Of a DNA stretch of 39,896 nt, positions 7,832-16,478 are shown in pieces (position 1 is the first letter of the stretch; each line of letters starts with the position of its first letter). The stretch covers positions 1 to 39,896 of the forward strand of contig JAFLCP010000066.1 in assembly GCA_017303505.1 (NCBI GenBank), written 5' to 3'. This stretch comes from Planctomycetota bacterium (lineage in GTDB: Bacteria; Planctomycetota; Planctomycetia; Pirellulales; Pirellulaceae). Both the position numbers and the translations under genes were made by a program. The notes beneath the pieces were generated by a model that had not been told where the DNA came from, did not search any database, and saw only the letters and a list, made by a program, of their open reading frames with translations.

Positions 7832-8662
7832 TCAGCGTGGGGCATAGGGTAGATTGGACCGTTTGACCATATCGGCCACCACCGAATCGACCTCGGCCAC
7901 ATCGATTTCCTCGGTAAACCTATCACCTTTACCGAGCCACAAAGCGCCGAGCTCGCCATCTTGTTTGGCTTCTAAACCATAGTGCCGCGTGAGCTCCAAC
8001 GTTGCCAGGAACATACCGACCAAGGCGCTCTTGTGCATGCCAGGTTGGAAATACTCGGTCAATTCGCGACGCCCACCCTGCTTGATATCTTGGTGGATTC
8101 GTTTCATGTAAACGTGAATTGGAGTTTCATCGTAGATGACACTCGTTTGAGGCGCGGGCTGCTTCTCTCGCAAAATTCTTCCAAAGGCGCTCACCAAATC
8201 CCAAATCTCAACATCGGCAATCGGTTGCTCGCTGATATCCTGCTTGCGAACAGGTAAGTCATTCGACATTCGCCCATATCGCAATTGGCACTTCTGACTT
8301 TGCTCATCCAGAATGCTGGTCGCTTCTCGAATTTTCTTGTAAGCCAACAAGCGTTGCACCAACTGGTCGGCGGGATCATCCACCTTCGGCTCCGATTCGG
8401 CTGTCGCTGTTGGCTGGCCCGTCTCGGTCTTGGGCATTACTTGCTTCGATTTAATTTCGAGCAAAATGCTAGCAATCTCAACAAAGTCGGCGATGTCGTC
8501 CAGCTGCAATGTCCCGATCGCATCAAGAAATGAGAAAAACTGCTCGGTAACGTGGGCTAGAGTAAGCGATGAGATATCGAGCTCTTCGCGCCGAACCAGA
8601 TAGAGGAGCAGATCGAGTGGTCCGCAGTAGGAATCGAGTTCTACTTGGAAAATTCCACTCAT
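7832..8662 (-). CDS. scpA: ScpA, segregation and condensation protein A
   Basis: The 276-residue protein begins MSGIFQVELDSYCGPLDLLL, the classic ScpA opening (F-x-GPLDLLLxLI). LDISSLTLAHVTEQFFSFLD and DIADFVEIASILLEIKSK (the N-terminal SMC-neck-binding helices) follow. The C-terminal winged-helix part (about 205-260, ELTEYFQPG to LAKLELTRHYGL-like) contacts the SMC head. ScpA is the kleisin of the bacterial condensin that compacts and separates chromosomes. An in-frame ATG at 8737 would add 25 residues, but the ATG at 8662 has a strong GGAGGAG five bases upstream and fits the family start. The partner scpB is not in the window. Confidence 0.92.
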   Translation of the reverse strand: MSGIFQVELDSYCGPLDLLLYLVRREELDISSLTLAHVTEQFFSFLDAIGTLQLDDIADFVEIASILLEIKSKQVMPKTETGQPTATAESEPKVDDPADQLVQRLLAYKKIREATSILDEQSQKCQLRYGRMSNDLPVRKQDISEQPIADVEIWDLVSAFGRILREKQPAPQTSVIYDETPIHVYMKRIHQDIKQGGRRELTEYFQPGMHKSALVGMFLATLELTRHYGLEAKQDGELGALWLGKGDRFTEEIDVAEVDSVVADMVKRSNLPYAPR

Positions 8663-8667
8663 TCGAA

Positions 8668-8674
8668 CTCCTCC
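8668..8674 (-). promoter_or_regulatory. Strong Shine-Dalgarno of scpA (fixes the start)
   Basis: On the minus strand this reads GGAGGAG, five bases before the ATG at 8662. It is one of the few strong ribosome binding sites in the window and selects that start over the ATG at 8737. Confidence 0.85.
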
Positions 8675-8860
8675 ACACCCATCCGATGACTGCGGAACCT
8701 GATAAACTGGGCAAGAATCCATCCACGCTAGCTGCATAGAATAGCGTAAAGCGGACTCTAAATCAGCCCCAATTCGCTTGCATCTGCCGTTGGTGGGATG
8801 ACATAATGCGCGGGTCTTGAAAACGAAATCAGGGAAGAGAATTTAGGCGAGAACGGACCT

Positions 8861-10159
8861 ATGGCCGCGAAGGAAGGGATTTTTGACGAAGAGATTTTCG
8901 AGGACTTTGGTCCCGATTGCTATCTCCCGTTCCCGCGCCATCAAGTGCAGCGTTTCGACGCTTCCATACCACAGCGACGACGTCCCACGAGAATCGTATC
9001 CACTCGATGGCCATCGATTTCAGCACCAATCATCATTGACACCCTCCCCTCCTCTCCCGAACCGGATGAGGACGACAATGAAAACGATTTGGTGATAGCG
9101 GAGCTTCGGACAGGCGTGAAAAAAAACGTACCGCGCGTCCCTGGCGTTTACGGGATGCTCGACTTGCGTGGCCGGCTCATTTATGTGGGGAAAAGCAAAT
9201 CGCTTCGGGGGAGATTGCTGAGTTATTTCTTGCCGCACAACGAAGAGGAAAAAGCGGGCCGCATTGTGCAATCCACGCAGTCGATTGTGTGGGAACCGCA
9301 ACCTTCGGAATTTGCCGCTTTATTGCGCGAGCAATATTTGATTCGTCATTTTCAACCTCGCTTTAATGTTCAGGGGATGCCCAAACGTCAACGCCCCGTC
9401 TTTTTGTGCTTGGGCAAACCACCAGCGGAAATGTTGTACGTATCCCATCTCCCAGATTCACGTGCCTTGGCCTGCCAAGGGCCGCTCATGGGCTCTGGAC
9501 GCGTTCGCAGAGCCGTAGAGGTCCTAAACCGAATCTTTGGTTTACGCGACTGCAGCAACCAAACCACATTTTCTTTTACCGATCAATTGTCGCTTTTCGA
9601 TCTGTCGCCACGTCCAGGTTGCTTACGCTTAGAATTACAAACCTGTTTGGGCCCCTGTGCAGGAGCCTGCAATCGGGCGGGTTACGAAAAACATGTGCAT
9701 CAAGCGAGGGCTTTTTTGCAAGGCGAAAACGATTTACCGCTTCGCGTCCTCGAACAACAAATGAAGTTGGCTGCCGAACGTCAACACTTCGAGCAAGCAG
9801 TCCGATTGCGCGACGATCTAAAGCACGTGCAATGGCTTGCACGTAAGCTAGAACATTTTGCGGAAGCCCGTCAGAAATTCTCTTTTGTGTACCCGGTCAA
9901 AGGGATTGATGGTCGCGATTGTTGGTATATCGTTCGGCATGGAGAATTATGCGCAGTGCTGTCGGCACCGCGCACTAAAACCGAACTCAAGAAGGCGACT
10001 CGCATCGTGCACGATTGGTTATCGGAAAAACCGCAAGTTGGTAAATCGATTCCCTCACGTCCTGAAACGGTGGCTCTCATATCAGGCTGGTTCCGTTCCA
10101 ACCGAACGGAACTCAAACAAGTATTTGCCCCCGACTCGCTTACAACTTCGCCGGCGTAA
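8861..10159 (+). CDS. UvrC-like half-protein: GIY-YIG nuclease, Cys cluster and UVR domain
   Basis: The 432-residue protein has an N-terminal extension (1-88). A GIY-YIG endonuclease domain (about 90-170) follows with VPGVYGML, LIYVGKSKSLRGRLLSYF and EFAALLREQYLIRHFQPRFN, as in UvrC and Cho. A cysteine cluster C254-x7-C262-x3-C266-x3-C270 (TCLGPCAGAC) resembles the UvrC cluster now known to hold iron-sulfur. A UVR (UvrB-binding) helix pair (about 297-330, QHFEQAVRLRDDL) and about 100 further residues complete it. The RNase H-like 5'-nuclease and helix-hairpin-helix regions of full UvrC (about 600 residues) are absent. It may make only the 3' incision or be a Cho-like auxiliary enzyme. The last 20 bases overlap the convergent DsbD-like gene. 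Confidence 0.85.
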   Translation: MAAKEGIFDEEIFEDFGPDCYLPFPRHQVQRFDASIPQRRRPTRIVSTRWPSISAPIIIDTLPSSPEPDEDDNENDLVIAELRTGVKKNVPRVPGVYGMLDLRGRLIYVGKSKSLRGRLLSYFLPHNEEEKAGRIVQSTQSIVWEPQPSEFAALLREQYLIRHFQPRFNVQGMPKRQRPVFLCLGKPPAEMLYVSHLPDSRALACQGPLMGSGRVRRAVEVLNRIFGLRDCSNQTTFSFTDQLSLFDLSPRPGCLRLELQTCLGPCAGACNRAGYEKHVHQARAFLQGENDLPLRVLEQQMKLAAERQHFEQAVRLRDDLKHVQWLARKLEHFAEARQKFSFVYPVKGIDGRDCWYIVRHGELCAVLSAPRTKTELKKATRIVHDWLSEKPQVGKSIPSRPETVALISGWFRSNRTELKQVFAPDSLTTSPA

Positions 10160-12614
10160 CTTCGAACGCACCTTCTTTGGCCACCGAGTTCTCTTTGCCC
10201 TTGGACTTCTCATTGGAACTTGGACCAGCATCGCTAAGTGCCTTCAACACGGTTGATTCCAACAGTGAATCGCGCAGCACAATTGGCTCGGAGTTCGGTG
10301 GATAGATCGCTAACACCGGAATGGAAGCACTGCGAAGTTCGGCGAGCTTGTTTTTGATTTCATCGGAAGGATCTGTCCAGTCGGCCAACAATGGCACCAC
10401 TTTATTTTCCTTGATCAACAAAGCCACATTTTCGGTTTCAATCGCAGTTGCCAGGTTCAACTTACATGTTAAGCACCAATCGGCTGTGAAATCGATCATC
10501 ACGGTCTTACCTTCGGATCGCAACTGAGCCAATTTCGCTTCAGTAAATGGCTGCCAAGGGATTCGCTTATCGATTGGGCCGAGATAGGTAAAGCAGAAAT
10601 AGGAAAACACTGCGATGAGTGTCAAAGAGATGCCCCAGACTTGTACCTTTTTCATTGATTCAGCCCATGAAGGAACTTTGCCAATCAACCAGCATGCAAA
10701 CCAGACAACCATCAACAGTGCCAAGGTTGCAATTCGATAATCGCGATTCACGGTCGAGACCATAAACACGACGGTAAACAACAGCGGAAACGCCATCACC
10801 TCTTTCAAGGTATTCATCCACTCGCCAGGCTTAGGCAACCAGAAAAGAAGCCGTGGATTGATGGCCAACACAATGTAAGGAAACGCGAGACCAATACCGA
10901 TGGCAGTAAACAAACTCAAAACAACCCACCATGGCTGACCAATACAAGCTCCGAATACGACTCCCAATCCAGGCCCACTGCAAGGAGTTGCCAGAAGCGT
11001 AGTAAAGAAGCCTTTGAAGAAGGCCCCTACGGCACCTTCTTGCTGCATCAACTCGCCAGACTTCTTTGTTTGAGCAAACCCAGGAATTGGGATTTCCCAC
11101 ACACCGAGGAAGCTGAGGGCCATTGCAAACACGATAACCGTAATGGTGACTTTGAACTCGGTTAATGTAAATTGTTCGCCCCAATTAAACTGAGCCGACG
11201 CCAGGTTAGCACCAATGGTGATAGCCGCTAATGCCCACAACACGGACATAATCCCGACAATGAACCAGAGATCCAATACCTCGATTCGGTGCACATCCTG
11301 CTTACCCTTGGTCGCAAATCCCATGATCTTCAGACCGATCACGGGGAGCACGCAGGGCATGAAGTTCAAAATAAAGCCACCTGCCAAGGCGAAGCCAACG
11401 TACGTTAACCAACTCACCAAGCTCAATGGAGCTGCAGTCACAATTTCAGTTTTGCCTTGATCTGCTTTGTCGGCTGGCGTTTTGTCGGCTGGCGAACCAA
11501 TTACTGCAGCCGATTTGAACCATTCCAAGCGTTGTTCATGACCAGCAACTTCCTTGAATTTTACTTTTGCCAAAGCGAGCTTCGCAGCGGCACCACCGCC
11601 GTTGTTGCTACCGATGACCAACTCACCACTGAAAGAAAATCCTAACGGTTGATCGCAACTCTTGTCATCGCAGGCTTGGTATCCAACCATCCCCTTGATA
11701 ATGCGTTTTCCTTCGACGGCATTGCCGGGAACTTCGAACGGTATGGTCCATTTGACTTCGCCTTTATGAAACGAGACTGGAGGTGTGTTAGGTACTAACA
11801 CTTCCGTCACGGCTTCTGGCGTTGCAGTTGGTTTGGAAACTTTCAAATCACCCTTCTGATCCAGTACCAACAGGGTTCTGAAATTTGTTTCCACACTTTC
11901 TAAGTCCACTGCGTAGAGATGATAAGCATCATCGGGAGTTCCCGTGATAACAATTTCACCTTTACCTCCCGGAGGCAAAGTAGCTGGCTTGAGTTCTACC
12001 GTCCACGAAACATGGCTGCTCTTATCACGAAATGGCCCTTCCTCAGCGGCAGCAGCCGCCTTGATGTAACCCACAAATTTAGCTGCGACTTCTTCATCGC
12101 TGATCGGCTTGCACGAACCACCTTCGATGCAGGTTTGACCGTTGATCAGAACGACGAGCGGAGTGCTATTCGGATCGATACCCTCGGCCAATTCAATCGG
12201 TGCGGTCCAAGTGACTTTTTCAAAATGTTCTTCAATAGGAATGCCCTTGAAGACATCAGATGTAGCCACCTTCGGCGGCTTATCGCTTTGGAAAGGGCCC
12301 GTGATTTTGAATTGATTACCTTTTGCTTCAATCTCAGTCTTGAGCGGCCCCCCTTCGGGTTGAGTGACGGAATAGATATACCAAGGATCGGACATCGTGG
12401 CAGTCACTTTCAGCACACCATTGCGCTGCCCTTCGTTCACTTCGATGCTCGCGGAAAACTCAACAGGCTCCCCCGATGCATCGCCACCGAAGCCTAAGTT
12501 GCCAAAGTCACCAAACTCTTGTGCCCGAACGCTTGCACTCAATCCGGATACAAGCAGCATTAGCAGTCCGCTGAGATGAACTGCTCGAGTCAGCATGAAT
12601 TGACCGATTGCCAT
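10140..12614 (-). CDS. DsbD-like thiol:disulfide interchange protein with duplicated N-terminal domain
   Basis: The 825-residue protein has a signal peptide (about 1-31, ending VRAQ). Two DsbD-alpha-like periplasmic beta domains follow (about 45-180 and 200-335), each with a cysteine pair: C162/C168 (TCIEGGSC) and C315/C320 (YQACDDKSC). The membrane domain with about eight segments (about 400-690) carries the essential cysteines in FMPCVLPV and TPCSGPGLG. The C-terminal thioredoxin domain carries ADWCLTCKLN. By family, electrons pass from cytoplasmic thioredoxin through the membrane cysteines to periplasmic partners. Single-alpha DsbD is the usual form, so the tandem alpha domains are notable. 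I chose the ATG at 12614, with AAGGAG 10-11 bases upstream; an earlier in-frame start adds only basic residues. Confidence 0.88.
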   Translation of the reverse strand: MAIGQFMLTRAVHLSGLLMLLVSGLSASVRAQEFGDFGNLGFGGDASGEPVEFSASIEVNEGQRNGVLKVTATMSDPWYIYSVTQPEGGPLKTEIEAKGNQFKITGPFQSDKPPKVATSDVFKGIPIEEHFEKVTWTAPIELAEGIDPNSTPLVVLINGQTCIEGGSCKPISDEEVAAKFVGYIKAAAAAEEGPFRDKSSHVSWTVELKPATLPPGGKGEIVITGTPDDAYHLYAVDLESVETNFRTLLVLDQKGDLKVSKPTATPEAVTEVLVPNTPPVSFHKGEVKWTIPFEVPGNAVEGKRIIKGMVGYQACDDKSCDQPLGFSFSGELVIGSNNGGGAAAKLALAKVKFKEVAGHEQRLEWFKSAAVIGSPADKTPADKADQGKTEIVTAAPLSLVSWLTYVGFALAGGFILNFMPCVLPVIGLKIMGFATKGKQDVHRIEVLDLWFIVGIMSVLWALAAITIGANLASAQFNWGEQFTLTEFKVTITVIVFAMALSFLGVWEIPIPGFAQTKKSGELMQQEGAVGAFFKGFFTTLLATPCSGPGLGVVFGACIGQPWWVVLSLFTAIGIGLAFPYIVLAINPRLLFWLPKPGEWMNTLKEVMAFPLLFTVVFMVSTVNRDYRIATLALLMVVWFACWLIGKVPSWAESMKKVQVWGISLTLIAVFSYFCFTYLGPIDKRIPWQPFTEAKLAQLRSEGKTVMIDFTADWCLTCKLNLATAIETENVALLIKENKVVPLLADWTDPSDEIKNKLAELRSASIPVLAIYPPNSEPIVLRDSLLESTVLKALSDAGPSSNEKSKGKENSVAKEGAFEVTPAKL

Positions 12615-12670
12615 TTTCCCTAATCTCCTTCGACCTTTGCGATCCGCTCGCATCTCTGGAGTCCCGCAAA

Positions 12671-12696
12671 TGCTTGAGGACTATTGCTTGAGGACT
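12671..12696. repeat. Two-copy 12-bp direct repeat, period 14
   Basis: TGCTTGAGGACT occurs at 12671-12682 and again at 12685-12696, separated by AT. It lies about 60 bases upstream of the DsbD-like start codon, in the spacer after the kinase gene. It could be a slippage duplication or paired operator half-sites; I recognise no regulator motif. Confidence 0.7.
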
Positions 12697-12783
12697 GTGT
12701 TTGGTATGTTTTCAATGGTTTTGGCGATGCCGTAGCGGCCGACAATTTTGGTTGACCGCAGCACCTTTATCGTACTAAAAAGT

Positions 12784-13902
12784 TCAAGCTATCGCATGCC
12801 GCAATTCGGCGGCGATGGCCTGGGCGCCCGCAGCTAATTCGGCGAGCCTTTGTTTAACAAAAGTTTCCTTACCTGGGAATTGTAGTTCGTCGACTGCCAG
12901 CCAGCGAATCCACTGCACACCCGACAACAAAACGGAACTTCTGTACAGAGGTCCCAAGATGGCAATCTCATTCTCACTCAACCCAACCTCCCGCTGATAC
13001 TCAGTCAACCCAATCTGCCAATCCCCATTGGGGCCAGATTTGGTAAGCGATCCCAGCATCCGGACCAGATCGGTGGTCACAGTATCGATTCGGATCGCTC
13101 CGTAGTCGATCAAGCCGGAACAATGATCCCCTTGAAACAACACATGATCGTGCCAAATGTCTCGCATGACATATTGGCAAGGGAAGGTATATTTGGACCA
13201 ATACGTCAGTTCTGACAAAAAGGTTGGCTTTAGGAAATCGATTTGTTGCAATATTTGAAACGCAGCTTGGGCCCATTCCGCGTGGGAAAAACGCTGCAGT
13301 GCTTGTCGCAAGTCGTCAACAGCTCGTTCGGTAAGCCCCTGTAAACGCCATACTCGATCCATAATGGCTGGAGCCAATTGCAATCCGATTGCATTTACAT
13401 CGCCATGTGGAGCCAGATCTTTCCAGGCGGCATGCAATTGCCCCAAGGCACGACACGCAGATTTCAAGCGTTCAGGGCTTGGATGGGTCCAGTAGTCTGC
13501 CTTTCCTTGCAGCCAAAATGAAAGTTCCCAGAAGACACCGTCCGCTTCGATGAAGGTCTCTCCGAATCGCGGTTCAACAGCGATAGGTCGCCCCATTCTT
13601 GGCCGAATCAACGCGGGGACCGTGTCGAGACCTTTGTTCAACGCGTGGAACATGCAGCGATGTATTTCGGTCAGCTTGGAAACCGAAGGATGCGGTTTGG
13701 GCCATTGCCGCAAACAATATTCTCGATCGTTGCCCCTGACTTGCCACACTCGAGCACCGCTGAGTCCCCCGTCGCCTCCGAGCTGTCGATATCGATCTGC
13801 CCCAATGGGAAAAAGGAATTCACTAACGACTTTGGCAGGGAACTCGTCCCTACTGTACGATATAGAGAGCCACGAATTGGATGAGGCTTCTGAGTTAAAC
13901 AT
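12784..13902 (-). CDS. Aminoglycoside-phosphotransferase-like (APH) kinase with atypical catalytic loop
   Basis: This 372-residue protein has the APH/choline-kinase fold. The N-lobe holds GGDGGLSGARVWQVR (nucleotide loop) and EYCLRQWP (lysine replaced by arginine near the usual position). The C-lobe has the catalytic-loop region MRDIWHDHVLF and the metal-binding segment LIDYGAIRIDTVTTDL. In standard APH enzymes the loop reads HGDLHxGN. Here the aspartate remains (RD) but the first His and the Asn are replaced (M-R-D, H-D-H). IDYGA corresponds to IDFGD. It probably phosphorylates a small molecule; no drug resistance is implied. The ATG at 13902 lies 20 bases from the divergent zinc-ribbon gene and lacks a clear Shine-Dalgarno. 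Confidence 0.75.
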   Translation of the reverse strand: MFNSEASSNSWLSISYSRDEFPAKVVSEFLFPIGADRYRQLGGDGGLSGARVWQVRGNDREYCLRQWPKPHPSVSKLTEIHRCMFHALNKGLDTVPALIRPRMGRPIAVEPRFGETFIEADGVFWELSFWLQGKADYWTHPSPERLKSACRALGQLHAAWKDLAPHGDVNAIGLQLAPAIMDRVWRLQGLTERAVDDLRQALQRFSHAEWAQAAFQILQQIDFLKPTFLSELTYWSKYTFPCQYVMRDIWHDHVLFQGDHCSGLIDYGAIRIDTVTTDLVRMLGSLTKSGPNGDWQIGLTEYQREVGLSENEIAILGPLYRSSVLLSGVQWIRWLAVDELQFPGKETFVKQRLAELAAGAQAIAAELRHAIA

Positions 13903-13922
13903 CGTTAGGCATTCACATTTTT

Positions 13923-14573
13923 ATGTTGATCATAGGCACAATGGATTGGACTTCGAACGTAGGAAATGCGTTTGCAATTTGCCCAAATTGTGGGATTCAA
14001 CAGGTCTTTGATCAGAAAAGCTCGCGACCGTTCTTAACCATCTACTTCATACCATGCGTCCCGCTCGGACGCACCCTCGATTATCTGCAATGTACCGTTT
14101 GCAATGGTACCTTTGGAATGGAACTTCTGCAGTTATCGACGCACGTCAGTCAGCCGATGCAATCCATTGTACCATTTGAAGAAGACCTCCTACGAGCCAT
14201 GGCGACGATCATGTTGGAAGATGGGGGGATTGAAGAAGTTGAAATCGCCGCTGCACAATTCGCCTATCAACGACTCATCGGCAAAGAACTGACTCGTGAT
14301 GAATTAGGGGAAGTATGTGATCATGTCGAGCGAATGAAACAAACTACAACCAACTTCCTCCGGCAGGCGGAGGATCGATGGGATGACGATCACCGGCGCA
14401 TGTTGGTCCAAGCGATGTTCTGGACGGCTTCCGCATCGGGGGAGATCTCTCAAGAGCGATCTGCAGCACTCACCGCTTTAGGCCGAATCTTGAGTATCTC
14501 TGAAGATCGATTTCGGGAAATCGTCGCGATGACCCTCGACTGGCACAACGATCCCCATCATCGATTAGCTTGA
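13923..14573 (+). CDS. Zinc-ribbon protein with TerB-like C-terminal domain
   Basis: The 216-residue product has an N-terminal zinc ribbon built from two knuckles: ICPNCG (about 19-24) and LQCTVCNG (about 61-68), separated by a hydrophobic FLTIYFIPCVPLG strand pair. The C-terminal about 120 residues form an all-helical region with acidic loops (ATIMLEDGGIEEVEIAA and FWTASASGEISQERSAAL). The pattern of repeated D/E-rich loops between helices resembles the TerB/tellurite-resistance fold, where the loops bind divalent metal. The function is unknown; such proteins are often cytoplasmic or membrane-edge adaptors. Starts at 13923 and 13941 are both possible. The start codon faces the divergent kinase gene across only 20 bases. 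Confidence 0.75.
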   Translation: MLIIGTMDWTSNVGNAFAICPNCGIQQVFDQKSSRPFLTIYFIPCVPLGRTLDYLQCTVCNGTFGMELLQLSTHVSQPMQSIVPFEEDLLRAMATIMLEDGGIEEVEIAAAQFAYQRLIGKELTRDELGEVCDHVERMKQTTTNFLRQAEDRWDDDHRRMLVQAMFWTASASGEISQERSAALTALGRILSISEDRFREIVAMTLDWHNDPHHRLA

Positions 14574-14595
14574 CGTCAGGTTGCCCGGCTTGGCA

Positions 14596-15354
14596 TCAAC
14601 CATTCCACGAAACGCCGTCCCATTTTTCCATGCGTTCGACCAAGGTCACGGCATCTTCGGCAAAGGTTTGAAGCAAGACTTCACCTTTCTCACGAGTTGC
14701 CAAATGAGGCCAACCTATGTGCCCCATATCCGATCGATCTTTGGTGATCCAGCCGCGAGCCGCTGGATCAAAACTTCGTCCCGGTTCTATCGGCTTAAGA
14801 TTTTTGTAGTCGCCCACCAATGTCGCATCGATCGCTAACATCATGCTTGTTTCCCATTCGCAGGCGTGCCCCATTTCACGCTGATAAATCGATGGTTCTT
14901 TCAACCATGGCTGGCTACCCAAATTCCAATACGTTGATAGAAGCAATAACAAGTCGTGACGTTGACGATATTTTTGCCTCAACTCGAATACAACTTGTTT
15001 TCCAGGCACATCGTTGCCTCCATGGCCATTGAGAAACAGTAGACGTTTAAAGCCGGCGGAAATCAAATTATCAGCCAGCGAGTGGAGAGCATCCAAATAG
15101 CAGCGTGGCGCGGCTGACAGCGTAGCGCCAAAATCTAAATGATGATCCGAGTTCCCCAGCCATTGCACCGGAGTGAACAATGCCCGTTGACCCAATAGAA
15201 GATTCATTCGCCGCACAATTTCAGTGGTCAGAAACGTGTCGGTGCCACACGGCATGTGATGCCCATGTTGCTCCACCGCCGCAATGGGAATCACGATAGG
15301 TAAGTCCCGTGAGAGTGATGCAATCTGAGGCCATGTCATGTTAATGAACTGCAT
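14596..15354 (-). CDS. Creatininase-family amidohydrolase
   Basis: The 252-residue protein begins with MTWPQI-type sequence and then AAVEQHGHHMPCGTD, the E-x-H-G-x-H-xP-x-GTD metal motif. FLNGHGGND and CEWETSMM follow, the other conserved metal ligands of creatininase-type hydrolases (binuclear Zn/Mn). Members hydrolyse small cyclic or linear amides; examples are creatininase and the MftE-type and FAPy-deformylase enzymes. The substrate here cannot be read from sequence. Length and motifs are complete. AAAGG lies about eight bases before the ATG at 15354. It lies 75 bases downstream of the SMP-30-like gene on the same strand and may share its transcript; its 3' end faces the zinc-ribbon gene across 22 bases. 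Confidence 0.88.
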   Translation of the reverse strand: MQFINMTWPQIASLSRDLPIVIPIAAVEQHGHHMPCGTDTFLTTEIVRRMNLLLGQRALFTPVQWLGNSDHHLDFGATLSAAPRCYLDALHSLADNLISAGFKRLLFLNGHGGNDVPGKQVVFELRQKYRQRHDLLLLLSTYWNLGSQPWLKEPSIYQREMGHACEWETSMMLAIDATLVGDYKNLKPIEPGRSFDPAARGWITKDRSDMGHIGWPHLATREKGEVLLQTFAEDAVTLVERMEKWDGVSWNG

Positions 15355-15429
15355 TGGATACGCCTTTAGGCAACGAGGGGAGGGAGAATGAAGGTGATTC
15401 GGCAGGAGGGGTGAACAGAGATTTTACCA

Positions 15430-16422
15430 CTATGGCTTTTGTGGCCAATACACTCGGCCCGGCGTTTTGGTGCGAGTTTTATACAACACGCCACCTCCCG
15501 TAATGTAGAGAGTGCGGAGGTCGTCTCCACCAAACGCACAATTGGTCACCTCATCGGTTGGTACATTTTGAAATGCGAGCAGCTTGCCGTCGAAATCGAA
15601 AACATACACGCCACCCTTGAGAGCCGCGTCGGGCTCATGAGGTGGTTTGGTTACGTTGGTTCCACCTGCCACAAATAGGCGTCCTGCCTGATCTTGCTTA
15701 ATTCCGTCTGGCCCGCGACCATTCCCCCAATCAAACAAAACTCTGCCACTCTTCGGTTTCACATTTCCCTGACTATCCAACTCGAATCGCCATAACTTAC
15801 GAGCTCCTCCGAGTCGGTCATTCGCATTATCGGCCACAAAAAGATATCGATCATCGGGTGATAGCGCAACGCCGTTAGCTCGTTCTACTTCTCTGCCCAA
15901 CACTCGCTCCACCGAACCATCAAGATTAATACGATATACACCTTCGATCGTGTTGCCGTCGGCATCGCGCAATTGCATATCATCGCGCGGGCCATATCGT
16001 GGATCTGAAAAGTAGATCCTCCCTTGGCGGTCGAGGCACAAATCATTCGGTTGATTGTATTTCTTCCCGTTGAAAGAATCGGTTAATACTTCTAGCTTGC
16101 CGTCGCGCGATAAGCGTGTGACTCGTCGCAAAACGGGCTCGCAACAAACCAAACGGCCCTCTCGATCGAAGAGCAATCCGTTCGTTCCTGCTTTCTCGCG
16201 ATAAACCGATGCAATACCGTCGATCGACAAGCGACAGATGCCCCCATTTCCGCTCGTCAAAATGCCCAGCTCTGGATCCCAAGCTGGACCTTCTCCACCT
16301 TCACCCTGGCTCGAAACCACTTGCAATGGAGTTGCAGAGTCGAAAACATCGGAATCTTGCGCGTACGTCTCTAACGTGAACACGCAAGTGCACACAAAAC
16401 CAAACAGCGATAATCGCAACAT
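15430..16422 (-). CDS. Secreted SMP-30/gluconolactonase/LRE-family protein
   Basis: The 330-residue protein has a signal peptide (about 1-21, LETYAQ) and a six-bladed propeller pattern. It has GEGPAWDPE near residue 43 (first metal Glu), NGLLFDREGRLVCCEP, QPNDLCLDRQGRIYFSDPRYG (metal Asn/Asp) and VALSPDDRYLFVADN. By family these are calcium- or zinc-dependent lactonases acting on sugar lactones, or related esterases. The metal ligands E, N and D all appear present, so an active enzyme is likely; the substrate is unknown. It starts 52 bases downstream of the transglutaminase-DUF2126 gene on the same strand and precedes the creatininase-family gene. No clear Shine-Dalgarno is seen. Confidence 0.88.
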   Translation of the reverse strand: MLRLSLFGFVCTCVFTLETYAQDSDVFDSATPLQVVSSQGEGGEGPAWDPELGILTSGNGGICRLSIDGIASVYREKAGTNGLLFDREGRLVCCEPVLRRVTRLSRDGKLEVLTDSFNGKKYNQPNDLCLDRQGRIYFSDPRYGPRDDMQLRDADGNTIEGVYRINLDGSVERVLGREVERANGVALSPDDRYLFVADNANDRLGGARKLWRFELDSQGNVKPKSGRVLFDWGNGRGPDGIKQDQAGRLFVAGGTNVTKPPHEPDAALKGGVYVFDFDGKLLAFQNVPTDEVTNCAFGGDDLRTLYITGGGVLYKTRTKTPGRVYWPQKP

Positions 16423-16448
16423 AAAGTTGATCCGCAGGGTGAGAGGAG

Positions 16449-16478
16449 GGTAGGTTACGGTGGGTTAGCGCTGGCTAA
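16449..16478. repeat. Degenerate 10-bp tandem repeat at the 3' end of the transglutaminase gene
   Basis: GGTAGGTTAC, GGTGGGTTAGC and GCTGGCTAA follow one another. On the gene's strand this reads as TARCC-starting units beginning exactly at the TAG stop codon (complement at 16475-16477), about three copies. It occupies most of the gap to the SMP-30-like gene. Confidence 0.6.
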
